From Pseudomonadales bacterium (GTDB lineage Bacteria > Pseudomonadota > Gammaproteobacteria > Pseudomonadales > Azotimanducaceae): a stretch of DNA of 64,000 bases. The position numbers and the translations under genes are program-made. The notes under the pieces are model-generated. The model did not search any database, had not been told where the DNA came from, and saw nothing but the letters and a program-made list of their open reading frames with translations. Shown piece after piece: positions 38,627 to 47,304 of the stretch. The stretch is from assembly GCA_019634925.1 (NCBI GenBank), contig JAHCAL010000003.1:434001-498000 (forward strand). The letters run 5' to 3'. The number at the start of each line of letters is the position of its first letter. The first letter of the stretch is position 1.

Positions 38627-38887
38627 ATGAAAATGGCGTTGAATATTCGTAATCCCGAGACCGAGCGCCTCGCGAGCGAATTGGCCCGCGAAACCGGCGA
38701 GACCAAAACAGAAGCCGTCACCAAGGCGCTGCGCGACCGACTGGCAAGGCTGCGGCGGGAGCGTTCAAGGCTTAGCCTGGCGGACGAATTGGGCGCATTC
38801 GCACGCCATTGCGCGGCATTGCCGGTACTCGACTCGCGCTCGCCCGAAGAGATCCTCAGCTACGACGATCGCGGTTTGCCAGGCTGA
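38627..38887 (+). CDS. vapB: VapB-type antitoxin
   Basis: An 86-residue protein of the PSK/Rv0623-like VapB class: ALNIRNPETERLASELARETGETKTEAVTKALRDRL contains the DNA-binding N-terminal strand-helix-helix; the C-terminal tail (SRSPEEILSYDDRGLPG) is the toxin-binding part. Two close ATGs exist (38627 and 38633); family members usually start MALNIRNP, which favours 38633. The stop overlaps the vapC start (TGATG). The local sequence is visibly less G+C-rich than its surroundings. The toxin gene is decayed. Confidence 0.9.
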   Translation: MKMALNIRNPETERLASELARETGETKTEAVTKALRDRLARLRRERSRLSLADELGAFARHCAALPVLDSRSPEEILSYDDRGLPG

Positions 38888-39035
38888 TGGTTATCGATAC
38901 CTCGGCGCTCATCGCGATACTCAACTTCGGGGATTGCTTCGCCTATGCGTTGGCGATCACGCGTGCCGAACCATTGCTGTTCAAGGGAACGATTTCGTCA
39001 ACACCGACATCGTTCCGGTCGAACTAGGCGACTGA
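38887..39035 (+). pseudogene. vapC: vapC toxin remnant: internal deletion plus frameshift
   Basis: The start encodes the PIN-domain opening MVIDTSALIAIL and then jumps directly to NFGDCFAYALA, which in full VapC toxins (about 130 residues) lies near residue 95-100, so roughly 80 residues are missing. After LLFKG one base is lost at 38986-38988. In the shifted frame the sequence continues as NDFVNTDIVPVELGD and stops at 39033-39035, the normal VapC ending. The first PIN aspartate (D4) remains but the others are deleted, so the RNase is inactive. Confidence 0.88.
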
Positions 39036-39046
39036 ATCGATTCAGC

Positions 39047-39784
39047 CTACAGCGAAGGCAATTCCGCGTTCGCTTCGCGCTTGCGCACCGCATCCTCTTC
39101 CAGCCCGTCGATCCAGGCCTGCACCGCTTCGTGGGTCGCGATGATGCCCTCGAGATCGATCAGTTCCGCGTAAAAGCCGGTCACCGGATCGCTGCCAACG
39201 GAATAGCGGACCATGGACGCGCAGTCGTCGAACGTCTGCCGCTGCGACGTTTCCATCAGCGGGCTCGAGATCTCCGAAACACCGTTCTGCATGGTGAAGC
39301 AGACCTCCGGCCGGCGCGGATCGGCGAGCCAGGTCGCGTACTGGTTCCCCGCGAACGCCACATGAGGTTCGCCATACTTGGCGACGAGCGACTTCAGAAA
39401 GTCGGCGCGGGTGGCCGGATTGCGCAGTCCACTGACCGAACGGTGCATCGCGGTCAGCACTTCCTCGCCGGGCAGTCCGAAGAACACCAGCAGGAAATTG
39501 TCCTGGGTGCCGGCCACGCCGGGGTAGTACAGACGCTTGGCCATCACGCGGCTCAGAATCGGCGGCGTCTCGTACTGCACTGCCCCGTCGCTGTATCCGT
39601 AGGTGATTTCGTGGCGGGTGATCGTGAAGTCCGCGGCGTGTCTGCGCAGCGCGGCTTCCGCTTCATCGACACTCATGCCCGCGCGCAGCCCGGCGATATC
39701 GGTCGAAGCGATGTCCAGCGCCACCACCGCAGGCGCCACGAACGCCGCGTACAGGATCAGGAACGGACGCAGGATCGACTTCAT
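39047..39784 (-). CDS. Secreted protein of unknown function
   Basis: A 245-residue protein with a Sec signal peptide (MKSILRPFLILYAAFVAPAV, then ALDIAS). The mature part contains SVDEAEAALRRHAADF and a central block LYYPGVAGTQDNFLLVFFGLPGE, with two cysteines. I do not recognise a family. It is convergent with the vapC remnant and has no operon partner. Confidence 0.7.
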   Translation of the reverse strand: MKSILRPFLILYAAFVAPAVVALDIASTDIAGLRAGMSVDEAEAALRRHAADFTITRHEITYGYSDGAVQYETPPILSRVMAKRLYYPGVAGTQDNFLLVFFGLPGEEVLTAMHRSVSGLRNPATRADFLKSLVAKYGEPHVAFAGNQYATWLADPRRPEVCFTMQNGVSEISSPLMETSQRQTFDDCASMVRYSVGSDPVTGFYAELIDLEGIIATHEAVQAWIDGLEEDAVRKREANAELPSL

Positions 39785-39970
39785 GACTACTCCTTGTTCT
39801 TGTTACGGCTCCAAGGCCTGTCGATACCGTAGTCGAGGCCGCGTCACGAGGCAAGGCAAGCGGGGACGACCCGGCACGGCCGCGCCCGCCTGCATCGACA
39901 CAGGCTTGCCGCGGGCTGCGGCGGGTGGTCAGATAGCGGGCCATCCGCACTCTGTCGGGTCACCAACTCC

Positions 39971-40468
39971 GTGCAGCCGCTGCTCGATGCCGAAACCCTC
40001 GAGTTCATCCAGGCCGATGACGTGTCGATCTACGTGGCGAGCGCCGACGGGCGCCGCCACCCCCATGCCTGTCGGGCGTTCGGGTGCCGGCCCTGCCCGG
40101 ACGGGCGCACGCTGCTGACCTGGGTCGATCGGCTGGCCGCCGGGAAGCTGCTCGCGGATATCGCGAGCAATGCCAGATTCGCCCTGTCTGTCACTCACCC
40201 GCGCACCTGTCGGACGGTGCAGCTGAAGTCCGTTGACGCAACGATCGAGCCTGCGGATCGGGCGGACTACGCCGTGGTTGCGGCGAAGCAGGAGGGGTTC
40301 GTGCGCGAGACCACGGCCATGGGTTATCCGGCGGACGTGATGCGCGCCGTGGTCCAGGCGCGCCTGCACGAACTCGTGGCCATCCGGTTCACGCCGGTCG
40401 CGGCCTTCGTCCAGACGCCGGGTCCCGACGCGGGTGCAGCGTTCGGTTTCGCCCATGCAAACGATTGA
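39971..40468 (+). CDS. PNPOx-like split-barrel flavin-binding-type protein
   Basis: A 165-residue protein with a pyridoxamine-phosphate-oxidase-like split barrel: SIYVASADGRRHPHACRAFG, ASNARFALSVTHPRTCRTVQLKS and ARLHELVAIRFTP. Such small proteins often bind FMN, haem or F420. It carries a CxxAFGCxxC-like cysteine cluster. GTG start. Its 3' end overlaps a larger PNPOx-GAF gene by 14 bases, so the two are likely partners. Confidence 0.65.
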   Translation: MQPLLDAETLEFIQADDVSIYVASADGRRHPHACRAFGCRPCPDGRTLLTWVDRLAAGKLLADIASNARFALSVTHPRTCRTVQLKSVDATIEPADRADYAVVAAKQEGFVRETTAMGYPADVMRAVVQARLHELVAIRFTPVAAFVQTPGPDAGAAFGFAHAND

Positions 40469-41828
40469 TCCCGACCTCCGTCTCGACGACATCCGTGCCT
40501 GCATGGATGGCGTGATCCCGGGCGTGATCGCGACCTGTGCGGCGGACGGCGTACCGAACGTCTCATTTTTCTCGCAGCTCGAGTACGTGGATCCCGGGCA
40601 CGTCGCGCTGTCGTTCCAGTTCTTCAACAAGACCCGCGAGAACATCCTGGGCAATCCGTTCGCCAGCGTGAACGTACCCGATCCGTTGAGCGGCGCGACC
40701 TATCGACTGGTTCTCGAATACCTGCGCACCGAGACCGAAGGACCGCTCTTCGAGCGCATGAAGGCGCGGCTGGCGGGCATCGCCGCGCACGAAGGCATGA
40801 GCGACGTGTTCCGGCTGCGCGGATCGGACGTCTATCGGGTCCTGGAGATCGAGCGTGTACCCGGCGAACCGGTCGCACTCGCCGGCGCGCCGCGTCACCT
40901 GCTCGGCGCCACGCGCGCATGCATCGAACACATAGCAGGCTGTGGCGCGGTGGACGAACTCATGGACGTGACTCTCGCCGACGTCGACCGGCTGCTCGGC
41001 ATGGAGCGGGCGATGATCCTGCTGCTCGACGGCGACGGCGACCGGCTTTACACGGTGGCGAGCCGCGGCTATCCGTCGTCGGGCGTGGGCTCGGAAGTGC
41101 CCGTTGGTGCCGGGCTGATCGGTGTCGCCGTCCGCGAGCGCTGCCCCATCCGCATCAGTTTCACGGCGCCGGAGTACGGATATTCCCGTGCCGTTCGCGA
41201 GGCCACCATGCGCGGCGCGCTGGCGGCGCGACTCGAGACGGCGATCCCCTTTCCCGGGCTGGAGGACCCGCAGAGCCAGCTTGCGGTGCCGATCGTTGCA
41301 GCACAGCGCACGCTCGGCGCGCTGTACGTGGACAGCGATCTACAGATGCGCTTCACCTGCGATGACGAGGATGCGCTCGCCGTCGTGGCATCCCGCTTCG
41401 GTGCGGCGCTGCTGATGCTGACGGATGCGGCGGGTGTGCACGGCGATGGGTCCACGCCCGTGCGCCGGCAGCCTCCGCCCGGGCCGGAACGCCGCTGCGT
41501 GGTGCGGCATTATGACGAGAATGACAGCGTGTTCTTCGATGATGCCTACCTGATCAAGGGGGTTGCCGGTGCGATCCTCTGGCGACTGCTCGAGGATCAT
41601 GTCCGGAACGGTCGCAGCGAGTTCAGTAACCGCGAACTGCGCCTGGATCCGCGGTTGCGGTTTCCGGAGCTGAACGACAACCTCGAAGCCCGGCTGATCC
41701 TCCTGCAACGGCGCCTGGCCGAACGCAGTGCGCCCGTGCAGATCGTCAAGACCGGGCGCGGGCGCTTCGCCATCCACGTCGGGGCGCAGCTGGTGCTCGA
41801 AGCGGTGGCGGCAGGCGCACGAAGGTGA
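40455..41828 (+). CDS. PNPOx-like / GAF multidomain protein
   Basis: A 457-residue protein. Residues about 1-140 are a second PNPOx-type split barrel (ATCAADGVPNVSFFSQLEYV, NPFASVNVPDP). Residues about 155-320 are a GAF sensor domain (MERAMILLLDGDGDRLYTVA, PVGAGLIGVAVRERCPI, TLGALYVDSD). The C-terminal 100 residues (DAYLIKGVAGAILWRLLEDH and FSNRELRLDP) look like a small alpha-helical or winged-helix output module of unknown type. A plausible redox- or ligand-sensing regulator. The start is uncertain between 40434 and 40455. Confidence 0.7.
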   Translation: MQTIDPDLRLDDIRACMDGVIPGVIATCAADGVPNVSFFSQLEYVDPGHVALSFQFFNKTRENILGNPFASVNVPDPLSGATYRLVLEYLRTETEGPLFERMKARLAGIAAHEGMSDVFRLRGSDVYRVLEIERVPGEPVALAGAPRHLLGATRACIEHIAGCGAVDELMDVTLADVDRLLGMERAMILLLDGDGDRLYTVASRGYPSSGVGSEVPVGAGLIGVAVRERCPIRISFTAPEYGYSRAVREATMRGALAARLETAIPFPGLEDPQSQLAVPIVAAQRTLGALYVDSDLQMRFTCDDEDALAVVASRFGAALLMLTDAAGVHGDGSTPVRRQPPPGPERRCVVRHYDENDSVFFDDAYLIKGVAGAILWRLLEDHVRNGRSEFSNRELRLDPRLRFPELNDNLEARLILLQRRLAERSAPVQIVKTGRGRFAIHVGAQLVLEAVAAGARR

Positions 41829-41847
41829 CGCGCCCGTGCATCGCCCC

Positions 41848-41895
41848 GTACATGGCTCCAAACATGGTTCCGTACATGGCTCCATACATGGCTCC
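41848..41895. repeat. Four tandem 12-bp repeats
   Basis: Unit GTACATGGCTCC at 41848, with variants at 41860, 41872 and 41884. It lies in the 172-bp gap between the GAF protein and a GNAT gene. Apart from this repeat nothing else was recognised in the gap. Confidence 0.85.
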
Positions 41896-42000
41896 GCGCA
41901 TCTCAAGCGATTTTTAGGATTTCGTTAGCGAATTCTTCCGAGCGCGCTCGACTGACCGCGTCGATCATCTCTCTGCCGTTCACGAATGGAGAGATTGGCG

Positions 42001-42891
42001 ATGCAGACCCCCACCGTTCCACGTTCCAGGGCACCCGCGCTGCGGTTGCGCAGCGGCCTGCCGGCGGATGCCGGCGCCATCGGGCGGATCATCCATGCCG
42101 CATTCACGTCGATCGCGAAGGCCCACGGCTTCCCCCCTGATTTTCCCGACGCCGCGTCCGCGATCGGTCTCGCGGATCAGCTGCTCGCGGATCGGCAGGT
42201 TTACGCCGTCGTCGCCGAGTGCGATGGCGATATCGTCGGCAGCAATTTCCTGCACGAGCACGGTCCGGTCGCAGGCATCGGCCCCATCACGATCGACCCT
42301 CTCGTTCAGGATCGAGGCGTCGGTCAGCAGCTCATGGCGGATGTCCTCGCCCGGGTGATGGCGACCGGCAGGCCGGGTGTCCGGCTCGTCCAGGCCGCAT
42401 ACCATGCGCGCTCACTCGCCCTGTATGCCAGGCTCGGCTTCGCGATCCGCGAACCGCTTGCGGTGCTGCAAGGCCCACCGATCAGCGCCCGGATCCCGGG
42501 GCTCGAGGTGGGTGCAGCCACCGTGTTCGACGTCGATGCCTGCGATGCGCTGTGCCGGGCGGTACATGGTCATGACCGGCACGGTGAGGTGCAGGGTGCG
42601 GTCGCGCGCGGCACGGCGCGGATCGTCCGGCGTGGCGGGCGCATCACGGGCTACACGACGTCGATCGCGTTCTTCGGGCACACGGTCGGTGAGTCCAACG
42701 ACGATCTGAAGGCGCTCATCGCAGCCAGTGCGTCGTTCGACGGGCCCGGCTTCATCGTGCCCATGCGTAACGGTGAACTGTTCCGCTGGAGCCTCGATCA
42801 TGGGCTGCGCGTCGTGCAGACGATGACGCTCATGAGCCGCGGCCTGTACAACACGCCGGTCGGCGCATTCCTGCCATCGGTGATCTTCTGA
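42001..42891 (+). CDS. GNAT acetyltransferase with C-terminal extension domain
   Basis: A 296-residue protein. Residues 15-145 form a GNAT domain (IDPLVQDRGVGQQLMADVL acetyl-CoA loop, then ALYARLGF). Residues 155-296 form a second, SCP2/GNAT-like domain found in some long GNATs (ITGYTTSIAFFGHTVGE). ATG at 42001 is preferred to 41986 because GGAGAG lies 8 bases upstream. The substrate is unknown. Confidence 0.8.
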   Translation: MQTPTVPRSRAPALRLRSGLPADAGAIGRIIHAAFTSIAKAHGFPPDFPDAASAIGLADQLLADRQVYAVVAECDGDIVGSNFLHEHGPVAGIGPITIDPLVQDRGVGQQLMADVLARVMATGRPGVRLVQAAYHARSLALYARLGFAIREPLAVLQGPPISARIPGLEVGAATVFDVDACDALCRAVHGHDRHGEVQGAVARGTARIVRRGGRITGYTTSIAFFGHTVGESNDDLKALIAASASFDGPGFIVPMRNGELFRWSLDHGLRVVQTMTLMSRGLYNTPVGAFLPSVIF

Positions 42892-42925
42892 TCGGAGGGG
42901 TGCGAACGGTAGCCTGGAGGAGACC

Positions 42926-43411
42926 ATGCAGGATCGAGACGCGGACACGAACGGTCGTGCGGCGCAGGTCGGGATCGACGCGCGCATCGGCAAGCCCGGC
43001 GCGGCCTGTTTCTGCGGTGCGGTCGTGCTTGCACTGAACGGCCCGCCCGAGGAGATGGGCTACTGTCATTGCGAGTCCTGTCGCGCCTATTCGGGCGCGC
43101 CATTCGGCGCCTACATGCTATGGAAGTCGGAGGACGTGACCATCACCACAGGGACTGAGCTGGTCGGCAGTTTCAACAGGACGGGCATGAGCGACCGGCA
43201 CTTCTGCCGGCGCTGCGGCGGGCACCTCATGACCCGGCACCCGGATCTCGGCCTGACCGACGTCGGTGCCGGGGCGGTGCACGGCATCGCGTTCGCGCCG
43301 GCCGTGCATCTGAACTATTCGGAGGCGGTGCTGCGCGTGCATGACGGCGTGCCGAAGCTCAGGGATTTCCCTGGCGAAGTGGGTGGCTCGGGTGAGCGGG
43401 TGGCCGAATGA
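42926..43411 (+). CDS. GFA-family zinc-binding protein
   Basis: A 161-residue protein with the GFA/CENP-V zinc cysteines in order CFC, CHCESC and CRRC. The family includes glutathione-dependent formaldehyde-activating enzyme (S-hydroxymethylglutathione synthase). Most members are uncharacterised carbon-sulfur-lyase-like proteins. A TGGAGGAGA site precedes the ATG. Confidence 0.85.
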   Translation: MQDRDADTNGRAAQVGIDARIGKPGAACFCGAVVLALNGPPEEMGYCHCESCRAYSGAPFGAYMLWKSEDVTITTGTELVGSFNRTGMSDRHFCRRCGGHLMTRHPDLGLTDVGAGAVHGIAFAPAVHLNYSEAVLRVHDGVPKLRDFPGEVGGSGERVAE

Positions 43412-43456
43412 ATGCCCACGGCGGTCGGTTCCAATCGATGGTGCGTCGTGGCTCGC

Positions 43457-44545
43457 TCAGGTGCGCAGGAACTCGTCTGCACCCACGTCGAGGGCATGCC
43501 GGGCGTAGCGCTCGGCCATCGCCGCGAACATCCGGTCGCCACGCGGCGTCTGCACCACGGTCATCGCCGCCACGACGGCGAGGCCGAAGCCGGCGAAGGC
43601 CGCACGCCGGTACTCGTACCAGCATTGTGCGAAGTCGAAGTCACGGACGCCGGCGCGCAGGAGCGCCGCGTGGTAGTGGCGCAGGATGTCCTGCTCGACC
43701 GCACGGCGCACCTCGGGTTCGAGGCTTCCTGCAACACACAGGGCCACGTCGTTGAGCGGCCGGCCGGTGCGCATGCCCTGCCAGTCCACGGCCGTCACGC
43801 GCGGTGAGCCAACACTCGTGTCGATCATGAGGTTGTCCGGACGGTAGTCCCGGTGCTCGAGGCAGAAAGGTCGGCCGACCGGCTGGAACAGCGGCGCCTG
43901 GCGCGCCTCGCCCAGCGTGGTGATGATCCCGAGCGCCTCGGGTCCGAGGATGCCGCCGAAACGCTCGACGAACGGGGTCAGCATCCGGTTGTAGAGACCG
44001 TACATGTCGCTGAAGAACCCGTCGGGTGGCTCCATGAAACGCGCCCCGAGCGTGGCGTCGCACCAGGTGGGCGCCTGCAGGCCGACCAGTTCGAGCACCG
44101 CCGCGTGTACCACGTTCGGAGAACATCCTGCGAGCTGGTCGCCGGCGGTGGCCGGCGCCAGGTCCTGCATCAGGATGAGGAACTGCTCGCCCGGTTCGTC
44201 GACCGCGAGGAAGTAGCAGCGCGGCAGCCGCATGGTCAGGCGCGGTGCGACGTCGCGGTAGAACTCGACCTCGCGCCGATAGATACCCATCGCCGCGCAG
44301 CCCGCCCGCGTCGCCGGGTCATCGGAGGCGAACTTGGCAACCAGCGTGCGCGGCGCATCCGGCGTGGCGTCGGCATACTCGATGGTGAGTCGCGCGCAGC
44401 GTGCTGCCTGGCCCGTGCCGATCCGTGCCGCGCCGATGCGTGTGATCCTCGCCCGTGGCAGGCCAGCCGCGGCCAGGCACGAACCGAGCCACGTCGGCGT
44501 GACGGCGGCGATGCCGGGTATGTCGAGCACGCTCGTGTCGGTCAT
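43457..44545 (-). CDS. EcKinase-like phosphotransferase
   Basis: A 362-residue kinase-fold protein of the ecdysteroid-kinase-like/DUF1679 type: TLVAKFASDD (ATP lysine), EVEFYRDVAPRL, catalytic loop CLEHRDYRPDNLM and VTAVDWQGMRTG. In bacteria these genes often sit beside CoA- or oxygenase-based catabolic genes; their substrates are hydroxylated lipophilic molecules in the few studied cases. It follows the Rieske oxygenase gene by 15 bases on the same strand. Confidence 0.82.
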   Translation of the reverse strand: MTDTSVLDIPGIAAVTPTWLGSCLAAAGLPRARITRIGAARIGTGQAARCARLTIEYADATPDAPRTLVAKFASDDPATRAGCAAMGIYRREVEFYRDVAPRLTMRLPRCYFLAVDEPGEQFLILMQDLAPATAGDQLAGCSPNVVHAAVLELVGLQAPTWCDATLGARFMEPPDGFFSDMYGLYNRMLTPFVERFGGILGPEALGIITTLGEARQAPLFQPVGRPFCLEHRDYRPDNLMIDTSVGSPRVTAVDWQGMRTGRPLNDVALCVAGSLEPEVRRAVEQDILRHYHAALLRAGVRDFDFAQCWYEYRRAAFAGFGLAVVAAMTVVQTPRGDRMFAAMAERYARHALDVGADEFLRT

Positions 44546-44560
44546 GGCACGACGCGGCGG

Positions 44561-45979
44561 TCAGTATGCGACGGGCGGTGGCGCGGCCGATCCGTTGCGC
44601 GCGAGATACGCATCGAGTCGCTGATGCAGGTGACGGATCCGCACTTCCTGGTAGTTGCCGAGCGTCTGCCCCGGCTTGCGCGAGGCCTTCATCCCGGCAC
44701 GCTGGCGCTGAAAGTTGTCGGTATCCTGGTCCAGTACATGCGCGAGACCCGTGGCCGCGAACGCCGGCACCGTTGCGTAGGCGTCGTCGATCCCTAGCCG
44801 GATCACCGGCGCGGGCGCAGGACGTGGTGCATCCTTGGGAACCGGGCGCAGCAGCATGATCTCGTGGATGCAGTGGTCGACGTCGAGCGGGCGGAACCGG
44901 TAGATGAGCGGAATGCTGATCCCGGGAAAGAAACACGCATTGGGGAACAGGAAGTACTCGATGGAATCGAGCAGCTGCGAATCGCTCACCGGACCCAGAT
45001 CGACCCCGTACTGTGCGCCAAGTCGTTCGCGCATCAGTTCGGCGTGCCTGGCGCGCGCCGTCGTGCCCGGCGGCAGGCTCGCGGAGTCGTGGCCGAGTGC
45101 TGCGAACAGTTCGGCTGCGGATAGCGGTTTCGGCAGATGCGGGCTCGGATAACCGATCGTGTGCACGAATCGCGAGACGTTCGGTTCGAACACGTCGTAC
45201 TGCGCGTTCGCGTCGCCCGCGGTGCGCAGTCCCTCGGGGTGGGTTGCCAGCACGTGAAAGGCCTCGAGGAAGCCTTCGAGGCACATCTTCCAGTTGCCTG
45301 GCAGGATCTTGTGCATGTGCAGCGCGACGTAGCGATCCTCGAGCGGCCAGGCGAACTGGGCGAAATGCCGCGGCAGTGCGCCAAGGAAGTCTTCCAGCGG
45401 CTCAGGGTGCGGGTCGAAGTTGACGAACACGAAACCGCCCCAGGTGCCGGTGGCGAGTTCGGTGAGGCCGAACGTGTCGTCCTGTACGTGCGGAAAGTCC
45501 CAGCGGCAGGGAATCTCGCGCAACCGGCCGTCGAGATGCCATGACATGCCGTGGAACGGGCAGCGCAGGAACTGCTTGCCGTGACCCGCGGCACCGGCAT
45601 TCGCGAACTGCATGCCCCGGTGCGGACACGCGTTGACGAACGCGCGGATCCGACCCGCGTGGTCGCGTACCACCAGCGCGGAATACGGGCCGACGTCGTA
45701 GACCAGGTAATCGCCGGTTTCGGGAATGTGCTCCTCTCGGCATGCCCACTGCCAGACGCTGGACCAGAGCCGGTCGATCTCGGCTGCGTGAAACGCGGAC
45801 GAGGTGTACCGCGAGAAGGCCAGATCCTGGTCGCCCAGAAAGCGGTAGCTCTGTTCGAGGATCGGCTCGGGCGCGCGCACCGGATCGCGCAGGATGATGT
45901 CACGCGTGCTGGGGCCGGGACATCGCGCCGCGCCGGGCTCGAGCAGAGGATCCGCCGGTTTCGAAAGGTCAAAGCGCAT
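44561..45979 (-). CDS. Rieske non-haem iron oxygenase, alpha subunit
   Basis: A 472-residue ring-hydroxylating-type oxygenase. The Rieske [2Fe-2S] ligands are Cys118-x-His120 (ACPHRGMQF) and Cys140-x-x-His143 (CPFHGMSW). The mononuclear iron site is seen in EGFLEAFHVLATH, with the H-x4-H pair. ATG at 45979 has GGGGGAGA 5 bases upstream. No ferredoxin or reductase gene is nearby. Two NTF2-fold proteins flank it and might be small subunits or downstream enzymes. The substrate is unknown; a lipophilic ring compound is likely. Confidence 0.9.
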   Translation of the reverse strand: MRFDLSKPADPLLEPGAARCPGPSTRDIILRDPVRAPEPILEQSYRFLGDQDLAFSRYTSSAFHAAEIDRLWSSVWQWACREEHIPETGDYLVYDVGPYSALVVRDHAGRIRAFVNACPHRGMQFANAGAAGHGKQFLRCPFHGMSWHLDGRLREIPCRWDFPHVQDDTFGLTELATGTWGGFVFVNFDPHPEPLEDFLGALPRHFAQFAWPLEDRYVALHMHKILPGNWKMCLEGFLEAFHVLATHPEGLRTAGDANAQYDVFEPNVSRFVHTIGYPSPHLPKPLSAAELFAALGHDSASLPPGTTARARHAELMRERLGAQYGVDLGPVSDSQLLDSIEYFLFPNACFFPGISIPLIYRFRPLDVDHCIHEIMLLRPVPKDAPRPAPAPVIRLGIDDAYATVPAFAATGLAHVLDQDTDNFQRQRAGMKASRKPGQTLGNYQEVRIRHLHQRLDAYLARNGSAAPPPVAY

Positions 45980-46192
45980 CGGTCTCCCCCCTGTATGCCG
46001 GTGCATGCGCGCGTGGACGCGCACGTCCCCCGGTCGGAAGCGTATGCCGGTGGAGCAGTGCCGGGCAACCGTGTTGGTGGGCGTCGCGCTGCAGCCCGGT
46101 CGGTGGCTTGCCGACGTTGTTTCCCCGCATTGCCTGGCCGGCGGGGCACCGCTAGGCTCGGTGTACAGCCAGCGGAAGAAGGCATCGATGGC

Positions 46193-46726
46193 ATGACCAG
46201 TGAATGCGGGCGCGTGCCGGGCTCCGCGGAAGTGGCGGACCGACTCGCCATTCTGGAGGTGCTCGGCAGGCATTGCCGTGGTGTGGACCGGGCCGACCAT
46301 GCGGTTCTGACTTCGTGCTACTGGCCGGACGCGACGGTGGCTTACGGGGGCTTCAACGGCAACGCGCATCGGTTCTGCGCCATGCTGCCGTCCGCGATCC
46401 GAGCCTATGCGCGTACCCGGCACACGATTTCGAATACCCTGTTCGAATTCGCGGGAGACGTCGCGTGCGTCGAGACGTATGTCATGGCCTGCCACTATCG
46501 AGCCGCCGAGGGCGGCCCCGATACCGAGATGATCTTCCTCGGTCGTTACCTGGATCGTCTGCAGAAACGTGGCGATGTCTGGAAGATCCTGCACCGGCAG
46601 GTGGTCATGGACTGGAACCGGAACACGGACGCGTCCGCCGTTCAGAATGGGCCACCCTTCGATGGCCTGGCGCGCGGTGCCCGGCACCCGGACGATCCGC
46701 TCTACACCGTGCTGGCGGTTCCGTGA
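46193..46726 (+). CDS. NTF2-like (SnoaL_4) protein 1
   Basis: A 177-residue cone-fold protein: ADRLAILEVLGRHCRGVDRAD at the N terminus and the family ending GDVWKILHRQVVMDWNRN. SnoaL_4 members include small subunits of Rieske oxygenases, dehydratases and isomerases. It is divergent from the Rieske gene by 213 bases and convergent with a paralogue at 46766. Confidence 0.8.
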   Translation: MTSECGRVPGSAEVADRLAILEVLGRHCRGVDRADHAVLTSCYWPDATVAYGGFNGNAHRFCAMLPSAIRAYARTRHTISNTLFEFAGDVACVETYVMACHYRAAEGGPDTEMIFLGRYLDRLQKRGDVWKILHRQVVMDWNRNTDASAVQNGPPFDGLARGARHPDDPLYTVLAVP

Positions 46727-46745
46727 GCGGATCGCCCGGAAAAGT

Positions 46746-46772
46746 CCGCTGATCGATTCGCCTGCTCAGCGG
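46746..46772. terminator. Small hairpin between convergent NTF2-like genes
   Basis: CCGCTGA and TCAGCGG form a 7-bp stem with a 13-base loop in the 39-bp gap, reaching into the stop codon of the minus-strand gene. No U-tract is present. Confidence 0.3.
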
Positions 46773-47278
46773 AGGCGCAGTTCACCGGGCCGGCACGACA
46801 GGTCGTCCGGCGCGCGCGCACCCCGCAATTGCGCGGGCTGATCGCGGAAATAGGCATCGGCCGCGTCGACCGTGCGGGTCCAGTCGTTCACCTCGCTGCG
46901 ATGCGCGATCTTCCAGACCCCGTTGCGCCGTTCGTAGCGATCCACGTAGCGCCCGGCCACGAACAGGTCGCGCTCGCGTCCGTCGGCAACCAGGCGGTGA
47001 AAGGCCTGGAAATACACCTCGCCGAGCGCGACGTCGCCGTCGAGTTCGAGGATGTTGAGCTGGCCGATCAGGTGATGGTTCGCGTGATGCTCGCGCAGGG
47101 CCGCGCACGCCATCCTCACGAAATCGTTGGGCGCGCCGCGAAAGAACCCGTAGTCGCAGGTCGCGTCCGGATGGAACACGCTCTCGAGCAGGGCAGGGTC
47201 GAGCCGGTCGAGCCCGCGCATGTAACTACCTGAAAGGGCCCTGCTTTCTTCGCGCGCCAGCAGTTCCTCGACGGTCAT
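46766..47278 (-). CDS. NTF2-like (SnoaL_4) protein 2
   Basis: A 170-residue protein, paralogous in style to the one at 46193: ALSGSYMRGLDRLDPALLESVFHPDA then VAGRYVDRYERRNGVWKIAHRSEVNDW. The shared W-K-I-x-H-R-x-x-x-x-D-W ending is diagnostic. A GGGAGGGG site precedes the ATG. Probably a dehydratase, isomerase or oxygenase small subunit. Confidence 0.8.
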   Translation of the reverse strand: MTVEELLAREESRALSGSYMRGLDRLDPALLESVFHPDATCDYGFFRGAPNDFVRMACAALREHHANHHLIGQLNILELDGDVALGEVYFQAFHRLVADGRERDLFVAGRYVDRYERRNGVWKIAHRSEVNDWTRTVDAADAYFRDQPAQLRGARAPDDLSCRPGELRLR

Positions 47279-47304
47279 GGCCCCTCCCGGCCTGCACGAA
47301 CCCG

